The position numbers and the translations under genes were made by a program. The notes under the pieces are model-generated. The model did no database searches. It saw only the letters and a program-made list of their open reading frames with translations, and was not told the DNA's origin. Source: AG-12 sp035531535 (GTDB lineage Bacteria > Chloroflexota > Dormibacteria > Aeolococcales > Bog-877). From it: a stretch of 64,000 nt of DNA. Below, in pieces: positions 1-8,196 of the stretch. The DNA lies in the NCBI GenBank assembly GCA_035531535.1, contig DATKSV010000099.1, positions 1 through 64,000 on the forward strand, in the 5' to 3' direction. Each line of letters begins with the position of its first letter. The first letter of the stretch is position 1.

Positions 1-190
1 TGGGACTCACCTCCTGGGCGAGGTCAAGGAACGGGAAGACCGAGTAGTCGCAGGTCGTCTGGGCGGACACTGCGGCCGTCCTGAGCGGCAGGGTGGCCAC
101 TGGAAGGAGCAGGGTACCGGTCAGGAGGCCGGCGGCCAGGAGAAGGGGGCGTGATGGCAAGAGTGGCAAGCTAGTCACCTCAGATGGCAC
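1..190 (-). CDS. Secreted protein, N-terminal part only (runs off the window)
   Basis: An open frame on the minus strand enters the window edge and is cut there. It starts at GTG 190 or the in-frame GTG at 178. The second gives Val-Thr-Ser-Leu followed by a hydrophobic stretch rich in Leu, Ala and Gly, then Thr-Ala-Ala-Val-Ser-Ala-Gln. That is a signal peptide with an Ala-x-Ala-like cleavage region near residue 35. The mature part visible here is only about 20 residues and contains one Cys. The family cannot be told from this fragment. The product is inferred to be exported. Confidence 0.5.
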   Translation of the reverse strand, partial: MPSEVTSLPLLPSRPLLLAAGLLTGTLLLPVATLPLRTAAVSAQTTCDYSVFPFLDLAQEVSP

Positions 191-367
191 CGGCAGGGGC
201 AGCTAGCGGGGGATGATACCGGCCCCGACGGCAGTTCGGCAGCTCCTGCCCCGAGGCTGGCCCGACCTCCTCGGCAGGCTGGAGTTCGCGTTGATACGAG
301 ATGCGGGCAAGAGTAGGACTAGCGCCCCGGGTGGCGCGCTACCCAGCGACTTCACCGGATGGCACAG

Positions 368-1652
368 TCATCCGACGGGCGTCCAGATTCGGTCGACCGG
401 AAGAAGCAGCAGCCGTTCCGCGAAGGTGTACGAAGGATAAACCGGGTACAACGCGGGCCCGGCGATGAATGCAGGGCCGACGGCATCGCATAGCTTGGCC
501 AACGACCGCATCCCATCGCCCAGGCACCAGCGCGGAGGCTTTGCCCTCAAAGGCGACGACGGCCCCGTCGTGGGTACGCCAGCGAGGGTAGCCGGGATCT
601 CATCCAGCCAGCTCGCCTGCTTCACGAGTTCGCCAACTGCGAACGTCTCCAGCCGGTGCCCGAACTCAGTCAGAGCAGTGGGATCGTTCCCCTCCAGTCT
701 CTCAGTGCTCAACCGCAGCGACCCAGCCGCGAGCCCCGAGTCGACGAGGTGAACCTTGGGGACCCCGCTGCTCGGGGCTGCAACGCCGCTCGCTAGGCTC
801 GGAGCCTATAGATCAGAAACCCAGCTTCCAGCAGCCGGAGGTAGTCGGAGGCCACAGTCCGATCCATGCCCAGGACGAGCGCTGCCGCATTCACGTTCAG
901 CACCTGGGCCGTCTGAGCGGCGACCTGGCGCAATAGCGGAGGCAGCTTCTCGCGCAGACGGATTCTTGCCAGCTTGCGGACAGCTCGCTCCAGCACCAAG
1001 GTGACGTAGTCGTCGAGCCACCGGTTGCGTCCGGCACCTGCAGAACGGGCCAGCCCCAGTGGCAAGCCGCCCCAGTCACCAGCTGGAGGTAGTGATGCCG
1101 GGTCGTGGAGGACGATCCTTGTGCGACAGTGGCTTCCGGACTGGACACTGCGGCTTCGAGGAGGTTTTCGCGCACACCCCCGAGTTCGGCTGGGGAGGCG
1201 GCCAGATGGGCAGAAGGTGAAGGCGGCGGGTCAAAGACTGCTCGGCCCGGGGGACGGCCCCGTACAGGGTCGATCCGGCCAGGACGAAGCGGCCGGGGCG
1301 AGATCGCGATTCAGCTCCGACGTAATGGCGTCGGGGATGCCGGGAACGTGCTGATACTCATCGACTCACACGGTGTCCGGCCGGCCACCAGCATCGCCGG
1401 GTCGGCTGGAGCGATCTCTCGGAGCGCAGGATCGCCGAGGTCCACGATGTCGGCGCCCAACTCGCGAGCCAGTTGCTGAAGCAGCGTCGACCGGCCCACG
1501 GTGGGCGGACCCTTAGCGGCCACGACGGGCTCTACTGCCAGTCGGCTCGCTGCAACCTCAAGTGCACGCCGGGCAACCAGGTGGGAGAGGCGTGGTTCCA
1601 ACCTGGCGCTCGCCCTGGGCCATCGCCTCCATCGACCAAGCCCGGACGTCAT
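368..1652 (-). pseudogene. Frameshifted AAA+ ATPase with DUF4143 domain
   Basis: Segments in different minus-strand frames together spell one family, the archaeal/bacterial AAA+ ATPases with a C-terminal DUF4143 domain. In order: a P-loop (GPPTVGRSTLL, near 1500), a Walker B-like VDEYQH followed by PGIPDAI (near 1360), AGSTLYGAVPRAEQSLTRR (near 1270), RHHYLQLVTG (near 1085), the DUF4143 part with RWLDDYVTLVLER and a winged-helix-like stretch ending DYLRLLEAGFLIYRL (793-1030), and the distal part with FGHRLETFAVGELVKQASW (368-712). At least three frame changes separate the pieces, so no intact protein can be made. Such proteins are often found in mobile or defence-rich regions. A related remnant lies at 4179-4610. 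Confidence 0.75.
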
Positions 1653-1942
1653 GGAGAAGGCGGCGCCATACCACCATAGCGAGGAGGTTTACGCCGCGAG
1701 TTCGCGGGTGGTTACGCCACGTTTACGAGGGCTGTGCGAGCGGCCCTAGACCAATACCCAGGGTCACCACCCAGCAAGACTCGGGGACCACCTGGCCGGA
1801 GAGTCTGACCTTCCCCCGCTCGTCTCCGGCAACACCGGCACAGTCACGGGACCGGTTCTACCCCGCGAGAGTCGGGAGGAGCTCTGTGGTCCACCAATCC
1901 CCTGCCGACTACCATCAGGAGACGGAGGGAAAGCAAGGGCCT
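1653..1942. other. Intergenic stretch without a recognisable gene
   Basis: About 290 bases between the ATPase pseudogene and the first IS256-like relic. No frame gives a recognisable protein and no clear promoter or terminator was seen. Confidence 0.4.
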
Positions 1943-2245
1943 TAGCCAGAAACCGGGGACAACCAGCCCTGATCGAGGTCGAGGTGGCGGCGGACGTCAG
2001 GCCCGGCCGCTTTCACCGAGACGCGCACTGACCGACGAGCGGGTGATCTACCGCAACGGCTACCCGGCCAGGACCTGGGACACGAGGGGGGGCCGGCTGG
2101 AGTTGGAGATCTCCAGGGTCCGTCAGTGGAGCTTCCTGGCCATGCTGCTAGAGCCCAGGTGGCGAATTGAGCTGGCCCTCGGGCCAGCGCAGAGGTGGGG
2201 AATTTCAGTGATCAGGTCTGGGGAGTTTCAGATGACCCTCAGCAG
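1943..2245 (+). mobile_element. IS256-family transposase relic, copy A
   Basis: Across a stop codon the translation gives IEVEVAADVRPG, then TDERVIYRNGYPARTWDTR, then LELEISRVRQ and LLEPRWRIELAL. This matches the N-terminal region of IS256-type transposases (Glu-Arg-Thr/Tyr-Arg-Asn-Gly-Tyr ... Trp-Asp-Thr-Arg ... Leu-Glu-Leu-x-Ile-Pro). Only about 80 codons survive, the frame has an internal stop, and the catalytic DDE part is absent. The last ~40 bases are a different motif repeated at 2425 and 4052. The whole 303-bp unit recurs, roughly 90% identical, at 3790-4092. Confidence 0.7.
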
Positions 2246-2424
2246 TGGCCGGTTTCAACCAGAATGGGTGGCCGATTTGCTCCGGAATCCACAGTATCTC
2301 GAGATTGGCGGCTACCCAAAGGCAGTTGGCGGCCGGCGGCGGGCCAATCGCATCGAGACGCCGACCTGACAGGCCACTTGGGACGTCGTGCGCGGCGACG
2401 CCGTCACGAACGCGATGAACGAGA

Positions 2425-2465
2425 TCAGTGATCAGGTCTGGGGAGTTTTAGATGATCCTCAGCAA
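2425..2465 (+). repeat. 41-bp repeat, also at 2205-2245 and 4052-4092
   Basis: The motif TCAGTGATCAGGTCTGGGGA, then GTTTYAGATGAYCCTCAGCA, occurs three times with a few mismatches: 2205-2245, 2425-2465 and 4052-4092. The first and third copies form the right end of the two IS256-like relics. The middle one stands alone, just beyond the 3' end of the AbiEii-like gene. Its shape (GGGGAGTTT, then a TGA(T/C)-containing block ending in CAGCA) resembles the repeated terminal sequences of IS21-family elements. No IS21 genes are present, so the element is solo or a relic. The IS21 link is a resemblance only. Confidence 0.45.
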
Positions 2466-2476
2466 CCCTCCGGACC

Positions 2477-3214
2477 CTATGGTTGGTCGTACACCAAACC
2501 GCGGCGGCTCGGAATGGCGATGCGCCGGGTGACGCTCTCGGCTTCACGCAAGAGAAAACTCCGGAGCGTAGCGTCATCAAGTGGAACCCGCATCATGCTG
2601 CGCAGGCCAGGTGGGACTATCTCCTCGGTCTGCGTCGGAGCCAGGAACGCATCCACCCACCCGAGCCGGTCCACCAGCATCCCCTGGTCCTTCGCGAACA
2701 ACAAGGGTTCGAGGTCGGCGATGTCTTGCTTCAGGATCGTGACTATGGCCCAAACGTCCACGGCGTCGCGGGGGGCACGTCGGCTGTAGAAGGCATGGAG
2801 CTTGTCCACGAACAGGTCGAGGGCGCCCAGAACGTTCACCCCCTCGATTCGGCCGAGGTCCCCGAGCCTCGGAGCGGCGGCCACCCCGATGTCCACCTTG
2901 AGGGTGCCATCGGAGCGCGTTACCAGGAAGCCTTGGAACGTCGGGTACCGCCGGGAGCGACTGACAGTTGCCCCGGGGAGGATGGTGGGCAGGTCGCTCA
3001 TCACGCGCTCACCGAGCAGTGGGACTGCGTCTGCCTCGAAAGAGAAGATGTCCAGATCCTCGCTCAGCCGATGACCCAAGTAGTACTCGGACAGCGCAGT
3101 GCCACCCGCGAGGGCGAACGACTCCGCCTCGGGGATACTGAAGACGGCTTGGAGCGCCTCCTCTTGGAACGGGGTGATGATCCCGTGCTTACGAGGCGCT
3201 GGCGGCGTGCTCAA
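2477..3214 (-). CDS. Nucleotidyltransferase toxin, AbiEii/type IV TA family
   Basis: About 245 residues. The N-terminal half has the nucleotidyltransferase core: SFALAGGTAL, then HRLSEDLDIFSF, which holds the paired Asp of the D-x-D metal site, then DGTLKVDIGV with a further acidic strand residue. In the AbiE family such proteins are toxins countered by a cognate transcriptional regulator. The TTG at 3214 is preferred as start because GGAGG lies just upstream and it overlaps the antitoxin gene by 26 bases. An upstream alternative at 3271 would add 19 poorly conserved residues. The gene is second in a two-gene operon with the HTH gene at 3189-3683. Both lie between two IS256-like relics, which suggests horizontal movement. 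The target (tRNA or another RNA) is unknown. Confidence 0.82.
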   Translation of the reverse strand: MSTPPAPRKHGIITPFQEEALQAVFSIPEAESFALAGGTALSEYYLGHRLSEDLDIFSFEADAVPLLGERVMSDLPTILPGATVSRSRRYPTFQGFLVTRSDGTLKVDIGVAAAPRLGDLGRIEGVNVLGALDLFVDKLHAFYSRRAPRDAVDVWAIVTILKQDIADLEPLLFAKDQGMLVDRLGWVDAFLAPTQTEEIVPPGLRSMMRVPLDDATLRSFLLREAESVTRRIAIPSRRGLVYDQP

Positions 3215-3683
3215 GGAAGAACCTCCATGTTCTCTTGCGACGAACCGGCAAGGCGTCCAGCTCGCTGGCAATCAAAGTCGGAGAGACTAGCCGCCATATG
3301 TCTTCCCACTTCGCCTCGTCCAGAACAGTGGCGAGCATGGCTCGACGCCGCGCCACGTTCTGGCTTTGCAAGGCGTTCGCCACTTCCCTCCAGGAGGTGT
3401 CCGACGACCACATGAAATAGGGCCGGCACCCCCACTCCCGCTCGGTCATCGGGAAGCGGCCAAGCATCGGTCGGATGGGGGCTGCCCCTTGGCCGCCCTT
3501 TGGCCTGGTCGTTCCTTCGCGACAGGCATCCAACAGTCGAGCAAGCGTCCTGACCGAAGGCGAAACCGTACCTCTCTCATAACAGCTCACCGCCGCTTGG
3601 GATGTACCCGCCAGCCGAGCCAGCGTCCTTTGGGACAGGCCAGCGCTCTCTCTCGTAGTCCGAAGCATCGTCACGGAGTCCAT
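3189..3683 (-). CDS. HTH (XRE-type) antitoxin of the AbiE-like pair
   Basis: 164 residues. An XRE-type helix-turn-helix fills residues 5-55 (TRESAGLSQRTLARLAGTSQ, then AVSCYERG and SPSVRTLARLLDAC). The remaining ~100 residues contain FMWSSDTSWREVANALQSQN, a short segment seen in antitoxins paired with nucleotidyltransferase toxins. It is the first gene of the operon and overlaps the toxin start. Two perfect TGATATCA palindromes sit just upstream of the ATG, and a -10-like TATCAT ends six bases before it. This suggests autoregulation and a leaderless mRNA. Confidence 0.8.
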   Translation of the reverse strand: MDSVTMLRTTRESAGLSQRTLARLAGTSQAAVSCYERGTVSPSVRTLARLLDACREGTTRPKGGQGAAPIRPMLGRFPMTEREWGCRPYFMWSSDTSWREVANALQSQNVARRRAMLATVLDEAKWEDIWRLVSPTLIASELDALPVRRKRTWRFFLEHAASAS

Positions 3684-3689
3684 GCCGAC

Positions 3690-3710
3690 ATGATATCACA
3701 TCTGATATCA
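3690..3710 (-). promoter_or_regulatory. Promoter -10 and twin TGATATCA operator of the AbiE-like module
   Basis: TGATATCA occurs at 3691-3698 and 3703-3710; the centres are 12 bp apart and each site is a perfect palindrome. On the minus strand TATCAT (3695-3690) forms a -10-like hexamer followed by six bases and then the ATG at 3683. Transcription would therefore start at the A of the ATG. The operator overlaps the -10, as expected for an autorepressed antitoxin. Function is inferred. Confidence 0.6.
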
Positions 3711-3789
3711 GCCGATCACTGGGACGCCTTGCCAACGCCCTGGCAAGGCGGAATGCAAGTGGTCGACTATCCGGGTTACTGGCAGGTTT

Positions 3790-4092
3790 TAGCCAGAATC
3801 AGGGGACAACCAGCCCTGATCGAGGTCGAGGTGGCGGCGGACATCAGGGCCGGTCGCTTGCACCGGAATGCGCACTGGCCGACGAGCGGGTGATCTACCG
3901 CAACGGCGACCCGGCCAGGACCTGGGAGATGAGGGTGGGTCGGCTGGAGTTGGAGATCCCCAGGGTCCGTCAGTGGAGCTTCCTGGCCATGCTGCTAGAG
4001 CCCACGTGGCGAATTGAGGTGGCTCTCGGGCCGGCTCAGAGGTGGGGAGTGTCAGTGATCAGGTCAAGGGAGTTTCAGATAATCTTCAGCAC
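3790..4092 (+). mobile_element. IS256-family transposase relic, copy B
   Basis: Second copy of the 303-bp unit at 1943-2245, in the same orientation. It encodes LIEVEVAADIRAG, then IYRNGDPARTWEMR and LELEIPRVRQ, the N-terminal IS256-type transposase signature. In this copy the frame crosses a base change at the stop seen in copy A, but the gene still ends after about 100 codons. The two copies bracket the nucleotidyltransferase/HTH module. Confidence 0.7.
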
Positions 4093-4178
4093 CGTGTGAT
4101 CATCTTCTCCCTCGGGGATGGTCCTCAGCACCGGTCCCGTACTCCTCGAAGAGAACTGCGGAAAGTTGGTAGTGCAGG

Positions 4179-4610
4179 CCGTGGCATGTTGGCATCAAGG
4201 GAAAGCGCTACATCGTCGACTCCGGCCTCGCCGCGGCCGTGGCCGGAGTCACTTCCGCGGCGATCTTCGCGGACAGTGACCTCCTGGGCCGTTGCTTCGA
4301 CGCTTTCGGGATGGGACAGTTGAGGCCGGAGATCGCCATCTCCCAACCATTCCCCCGGATCCATCACTTGCGCGTCGAGGCGGGTCGGCGGGAGGTCGAC
4401 CTTGTCGTCGAAGTCGGGCCTACGCGCGTGGTTGGTCTCGAGTTCAAGGCGGGGTCGGCCGCCGGCAGGAAAGACGCGAAGCACCTGTTCTGGTTGCGAG
4501 ATCAGCTGGGTGCGGGAGTCGCCGCTGGCGCTGTTGTCCACAGCGGACCCGGCCTATACGAACTTGGTGAGCGGGTGTATGCGGTCCCCCTTTGCGCGCT
4601 CTGGTCGTGA
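4179..4610 (+). pseudogene. C-terminal remnant of AAA+/DUF4143 ATPase
   Basis: In-frame codons from about 4179 read GIKGKRYIVDSGLAAAVAGV and continue to a stop at 4608-4610. The KxYIVDSGLA motif and the later RREVDLVVEVGPTRVVGLEF and KAGSA segment belong to the distal DUF4143/nuclease-like end of AAA+ ATPases, where it usually reads E-V-D-l-V-l-E ... i-E-v-K. The ATPase half is missing and the left side abuts the IS relic, so this looks like a gene truncated by insertion or deletion. It lies on the strand opposite to the similar pseudogene at 368-1652. Confidence 0.65.
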
Positions 4611-5073
4611 CGCCGTCACACGCGAATTCGGAGCGGGCCCTCGATTGGGAAAAGTTAAGCGCCAGTGGGGAAGGTTAGGTAAGGTTCGTGCGGCGACCGG
4701 CGGTCTGCTCCAGATAGTGTCGACCCGATCGAGTCCGTGGTCCGGTTGGCCCATCTTTGGCGCCATGTCGACAGGTGTGGCACCCCCGCCTCGAGCATCC
4801 TCGTGTGGTCAATTCCGGTGACCGCCACCGTCAGATTCACGGCCGTCCCCGGTCAGAATCTCATGGCCGCCGACAGGGTGGGACGCGAAGTGAGCCGGAC
4901 TTCGCCAGGGCACCGTTGTGGGCCTCAGCGGCGGCGGGTCACTCGCACAAGAATGGGCGCACGGAGTCGCCGGCACCCAAAGCTGTGGGCACCTGCACGT
5001 CGACGCGCCCCCCTGCTCGTCGTCCCACGAGGGCGTCATGTGTCGGTCAAGTAGCTAACAGCGGATATAGTCG
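4611..5073. other. Intergenic stretch without a recognisable gene
   Basis: About 460 bases between the ATPase remnant and the hipBA promoter. Open frames here do not resemble proteins. Nothing beyond short imperfect repeats was seen. Confidence 0.4.
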
Positions 5074-5113
5074 TTGCTATGTGCGATAATGGCGCCTATA
5101 GTCCTCATTAGGA
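5074..5113 (+). promoter_or_regulatory. Promoter and possible operator of the hipBA module
   Basis: TTGCTA (5074-5079) and TATAGT (5097-5102) are spaced by 17 bases and fit a -35/-10 pair, giving a start near 5109. An inverted repeat, TCCT-CATT-AGGA (5102-5113), overlaps the expected transcription start and could be the HipB operator. The assignment rests on sequence shape and position only. Confidence 0.45.
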
Positions 5114-5122
5114 TCACGCCTG

Positions 5123-5419
5123 ATGTACAAGACACCTCCAGCGGTCGAGCGAGGCGGTCGTCGCCTCGGCGAGAACATGACGACCTGGCGGAAGCTCAAC
5201 GGGCTCTCGGCCGGAGTCGTCGCGGAGCGTGCCGGGATCTCGAGGGACACCCTTCGCTCGATCGAGCATGGCACCGGCTCGGCGAGCTCGGAGAACCTGC
5301 TCCGGGTCATGAGGGTTCTCGGGATCCTGGACAGGGTCGTCGACGCGGCTGACCCGTACGAGACCGACGTGGGCCGCCTGCGCGCCGACGAGCGCCTGCC
5401 GCAGCGCGTGCGGACCTGA
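5123..5419 (+). CDS. HipB-like XRE antitoxin
   Basis: 98 residues with an XRE helix-turn-helix at about 15-75: TTWRKLNGLSAGVVAERAGI followed by SRDTLRSIEHGTGSASSENL. The stop is six bases before the start of the HipA-like kinase gene, so the two are co-transcribed. In HipBA systems the B protein represses the operon and inhibits the kinase. No Shine-Dalgarno of good quality precedes the ATG, and the mRNA leader is predicted to be short. Confidence 0.82.
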   Translation: MYKTPPAVERGGRRLGENMTTWRKLNGLSAGVVAERAGISRDTLRSIEHGTGSASSENLLRVMRVLGILDRVVDAADPYETDVGRLRADERLPQRVRT

Positions 5420-5425
5420 TCGGCC

Positions 5426-6727
5426 ATGGCCATCGAGCGCGAGCCGGTCGAGGTGACCGTCGAGATCGACGGCGACGAGCTTGTCGCGGGCGTGCTTCGA
5501 GTCCACGACCGTCGCGGGCAGAGCGCGACGTTCGCCTATAGCGAGGGGTACCTTCGGGATCCGCGCGCCTATCCGCTCGACCCCGCGCTCCAGTTGGGGC
5601 TTGCCAGCTACCAGACACCGCCCGGAAAGGAGATCTTCAATGCCTTCTCCGATGGCGCTCCCGACAGGTGGGGGCGGAGTCTGATGATGAGAGCGGCGCG
5701 CGGCCGGCAGCCTGGCACCGGCCCGCGGTCGCTCACCACCGCCGACTTTCTCCTCGGAACCCGCGACGACCTGCGTCAGGGAGCGATCCGCCTCCGACGC
5801 CCCGGGTCCGGTCACTACTGGTCGCCATCAGGCGAGGGTGTCCCACACCTCCTTTCCCTCCCGGCGCTTCTAGGCGCCACGGACCGCTTCGTCGAGGGCG
5901 ACCTCGACGACGAGGCGCAGGCGATCAAGGATCTCGTCGCCGCCGGCTCGTCGCTCGGAGGCGCCCGCCCGAAGGCAGCCATGCGCGCCTCCGACGGCGC
6001 GCTCGCCATGGCGAAGTTCCCCCGCAAGGGGAGCGACGAATGGGACGTGGCCGGATGGGAGAAGCTGGAAGCCGATCTGGCCGATCGCGCCGGGATCTCG
6101 GTAGCTTCGAGTGAACTCATCAAGGTCGCCGGACGCAACGTGCTGGTCCTCGCTCGGTTCGACCGCGCAGGCGATCGCCGGATCGGCTTCGCCAGTGCGC
6201 TCACGATGCTGGAGGCAAGCGACCATGAGACGCGCAGCTATCTAGAGATTGCCGAGGTCCTCACCAAGGAGTCGAACTCCCCCGGCAGAGACCTGCAGGA
6301 GCTCTACCGGCGCATCGTCTTCTCGGTGCTGACGAGTAACACCGACGACCACCTCCGCAACCACGGCTTCCTTCGCCAGGGCCGCGGGTGGGCCCTCGCT
6401 CCAGCCTATGACATGAACCCGAGCCCCGAGGCATCCGGCCACCAGGCGACGGCGGTCGGGATCGACGACACCCGGTCGAGCCTGGAGCTCTGCGTCGAAG
6501 TCAGTTCCGAATTTAGGCTTCAGCTGGCGGAAGCAAAGCTCATCGTGGCGTCCATTGCTGCCGCGACGTCGACCTGGCGGCAGGAGGCGACGCGCATGGG
6601 CCTGCCCGCTCAGGAGGTTGCTCGCATGGCAGCTGCCTTCGAGTCACCGGAGCGTGCCCTGGTGCCCAAGCTGACGGCGCCGCGCGTGGCGATGGATGGA
6701 GCCCCTCTCGGTGAGGTGGGCCCCTGA
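5426..6727 (+). CDS. HipA-family serine/threonine kinase toxin
   Basis: 433 residues, the usual HipA length. Residues ~20-110 form the N-terminal HipA domain. The glycine-rich phosphate-binding loop is GSSLGGARPK (174-183), an ATP-binding Lys lies in MAKFPRKG (K197), the catalytic loop is NTDDHLRNHGF (305-315), and the metal-binding Asp lies in APAYDMNPSP (D329). All expected kinase elements are present, so the protein is probably active. HipA of E. coli phosphorylates glutamyl-tRNA synthetase; the target here is not predictable. It is the second gene of the operon, after the HTH antitoxin. Confidence 0.88.
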   Translation: MAIEREPVEVTVEIDGDELVAGVLRVHDRRGQSATFAYSEGYLRDPRAYPLDPALQLGLASYQTPPGKEIFNAFSDGAPDRWGRSLMMRAARGRQPGTGPRSLTTADFLLGTRDDLRQGAIRLRRPGSGHYWSPSGEGVPHLLSLPALLGATDRFVEGDLDDEAQAIKDLVAAGSSLGGARPKAAMRASDGALAMAKFPRKGSDEWDVAGWEKLEADLADRAGISVASSELIKVAGRNVLVLARFDRAGDRRIGFASALTMLEASDHETRSYLEIAEVLTKESNSPGRDLQELYRRIVFSVLTSNTDDHLRNHGFLRQGRGWALAPAYDMNPSPEASGHQATAVGIDDTRSSLELCVEVSSEFRLQLAEAKLIVASIAAATSTWRQEATRMGLPAQEVARMAAAFESPERALVPKLTAPRVAMDGAPLGEVGP

Positions 6728-6826
6728 GCCGGCCATGATCGCCAAGGCGATCGTCTGGTCGCCCAAAGCCGCCGACTGGCGCGCGCGGTGCGGCCGCCCG
6801 GGAAGTCCTCCCGGTCATGGACCCAC

Positions 6827-7323
6827 TCAGCCGTCGGGGTGGAACACGGGTGCGAACCACAAGACCGGAGATGCGAAGGGCTGGTTCGCTGGGCCGATGT
6901 TTCGGTCCACAACCAAACGCTGGCCGCCGCGACTGTCATACAAGTACTTATCGAGGCGCTCGGCAAAGTGTTCGAACGCGTTTCGCACCCGCCGCGTCTC
7001 CAGCGGTGACGGTGCCTTGAGATTATCCAGAGCGCGTCGGAGTTCTCTTCCGCGCCCCCGCGCCTGCGCGCCGTCTTCGGCTGCCCCGGGGGACAGCGGT
7101 CGGCCGTGGCTGTCAACTCCACCTGGCGTCGGCCACAGGAGCTTAGACAGCATGGCCGCAGCGCCGAGCAGCGCCGAGCAGCGCCGAGCAGCGCCTGCGC
7201 ACTCGCCAAGTCACGAGGTACGGCCACTGCTCCTGACAGCGCCAGGGACCCGTTGAGCTCCGTGACCGCGAGGCTGTCCGCGCTGGTGTTGGGGATGATG
7301 ACACCGAGGCGGGCGCGGCCCAT
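6827..7323 (-). pseudogene. Gene of unknown function, frameshifted at a 10-bp tandem repeat
   Basis: Downstream of 7153 the minus strand reads MLSKLLWPTPGG and later ETRRVRNAFEHFAERLDKYL then VVDRNIGP. This compact pattern (RN-x-FEHF-x-ERLD) fits a hypothetical-protein family I recognise only by shape. Upstream, a different frame reads from ATG 7323 to ASAQALLGAA. The frames meet at a tandem 10-bp repeat (7159-7195). With one or four copies they would join as AQALLGAA...AMLSKLLW; with the three copies present they do not. The gene is therefore off in this sequence, either as a pseudogene or as a switchable locus. Role unknown. Confidence 0.5.
7159..7195. repeat. Tandem 10-bp repeat inside a coding frame
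   Basis: The unit GCGCCGAGCA is repeated three times without mismatch (7161-7190) and continues with partial units on both sides, about 3.7 copies in all. Ten is not a multiple of three, so gain or loss of a unit shifts the reading frame of the minus-strand gene that crosses it. Confidence 0.85.
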
Positions 7324-7437
7324 GCGGCCCGCATTGACCTCCACGGAGGGCTTCGACCGCAAGCGGATCGTGGCCCGGGGGCCCGCCCCAAGTACATCCT
7401 GGCCGACCTGGCCAGCCCTCGGATCACCACCCACCAC

Positions 7438-7764
7438 GACTCCGACAGGCTGGCGCAGATCCTGATGAAGAGGGTCTGGGCTAGCAGCTAGGGCCTGTGC
7501 CGCAGGTCCTCTTGCCCCGGGCTATGGCCACGGTGCCCCTGGCAGCAGGGCGGACGGGATCCCCAGCCGCAACTCTTCAGGTCGGTGGGGCCAAGCCTCC
7601 TGGGACACCCGCGACCGGAGCACGGCGGGGGGAGCCGACGCGCCCATGGCACGTTGCCGCAGCTCACGGATCTAGGTCAACCTTTCATCAAGGTGGTGCT
7701 GGGGCGGAGTCTGGGCCATCTGGGTCGTGGTGCCCGCAACATCGGCTCTGACCGGCTGCAGAGC
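7438..7764. other. Intergenic stretch; possible coding remnant at its left end
   Basis: Plus-strand codons ending at the TAG near 7491 read KYILADLASPRITTHHDSDR and then LAQILMKRVW. That looks like the C-terminus of a real protein, but no start or family could be found. The rest, to 7764, shows nothing recognisable. Confidence 0.3.
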
Positions 7765-8196
7765 TCAGATCGGCACCACCGTCACGTCTGCCATGTCCGC
7801 GGTCAGAGCTCGGAGGTCACCCGCATCACCGGTGAGGAGGCGTACCCGGCGGCCGAGCGCAGCCGCGGTCACGGCAACGATTGCGTCGATGGTGTCGTCC
7901 CGGCCGGTTCGGCCGAGTAGCTCCCCGGCGGAGCGGCCAATCTGCGATGTCACCGGCTCCTGTTCCAGTCCGGCCAGCAGGCCATGAATCCGAGCGTCGC
8001 GAGGGTGGCCGCGGAGGACCTCGGCCAGGGTCACCGCGCTCAGGTGTACGCTGGCGCCGACCTGCTCTGCGACCGCCAGTTCCGCGCGCACACGTGCGTC
8101 GCCCTGGGCACCGGCACCGAGCGCGGTAGCGTCGAGGACCACTGCACCCGGTACCGGACCGGACCTCAGCGAGAGGCGCCGACGGCGCTGAGCCAC
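7765..8196 (-). CDS. PIN-domain ribonuclease toxin (VapC-like)
   Basis: Up to 143 residues. The PIN core has the first acidic residue in AVVLDATALG, a Glu in VTLAEVLRG, acidic residues in DDTIDAIVAV, and LLTGDAGDLRAL near the end. The start is uncertain: GTG 8196 overlaps the antitoxin gene by 31 bases, while GTG 8142, giving Val-Val-Leu-Asp-Ala-Thr, is more typical of VapC N-termini and follows TGAGG. It is the second gene after the antitoxin at 8166-8408. VapC toxins cleave tRNA or rRNA; the target here is unknown. Confidence 0.8.
   Translation of the reverse strand: MAQRRRRLSLRSGPVPGAVVLDATALGAGAQGDARVRAELAVAEQVGASVHLSAVTLAEVLRGHPRDARIHGLLAGLEQEPVTSQIGRSAGELLGRTGRDDTIDAIVAVTAAALGRRVRLLTGDAGDLRALTADMADVTVVPI

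Noticed and set aside
2483..3415. Long plus-strand open frame of about 310 codons
   Set aside because: It is the shadow of the AbiEii-like and HTH genes on the minus strand; the translation has no family pattern and the minus strand has clear domains.
7497..7920. Plus-strand open frames between the frameshifted gene and the VapBC pair
   Set aside because: Low-complexity Arg/Pro/Gly translations, partly antisense to the PIN gene, with no start signals or family features.
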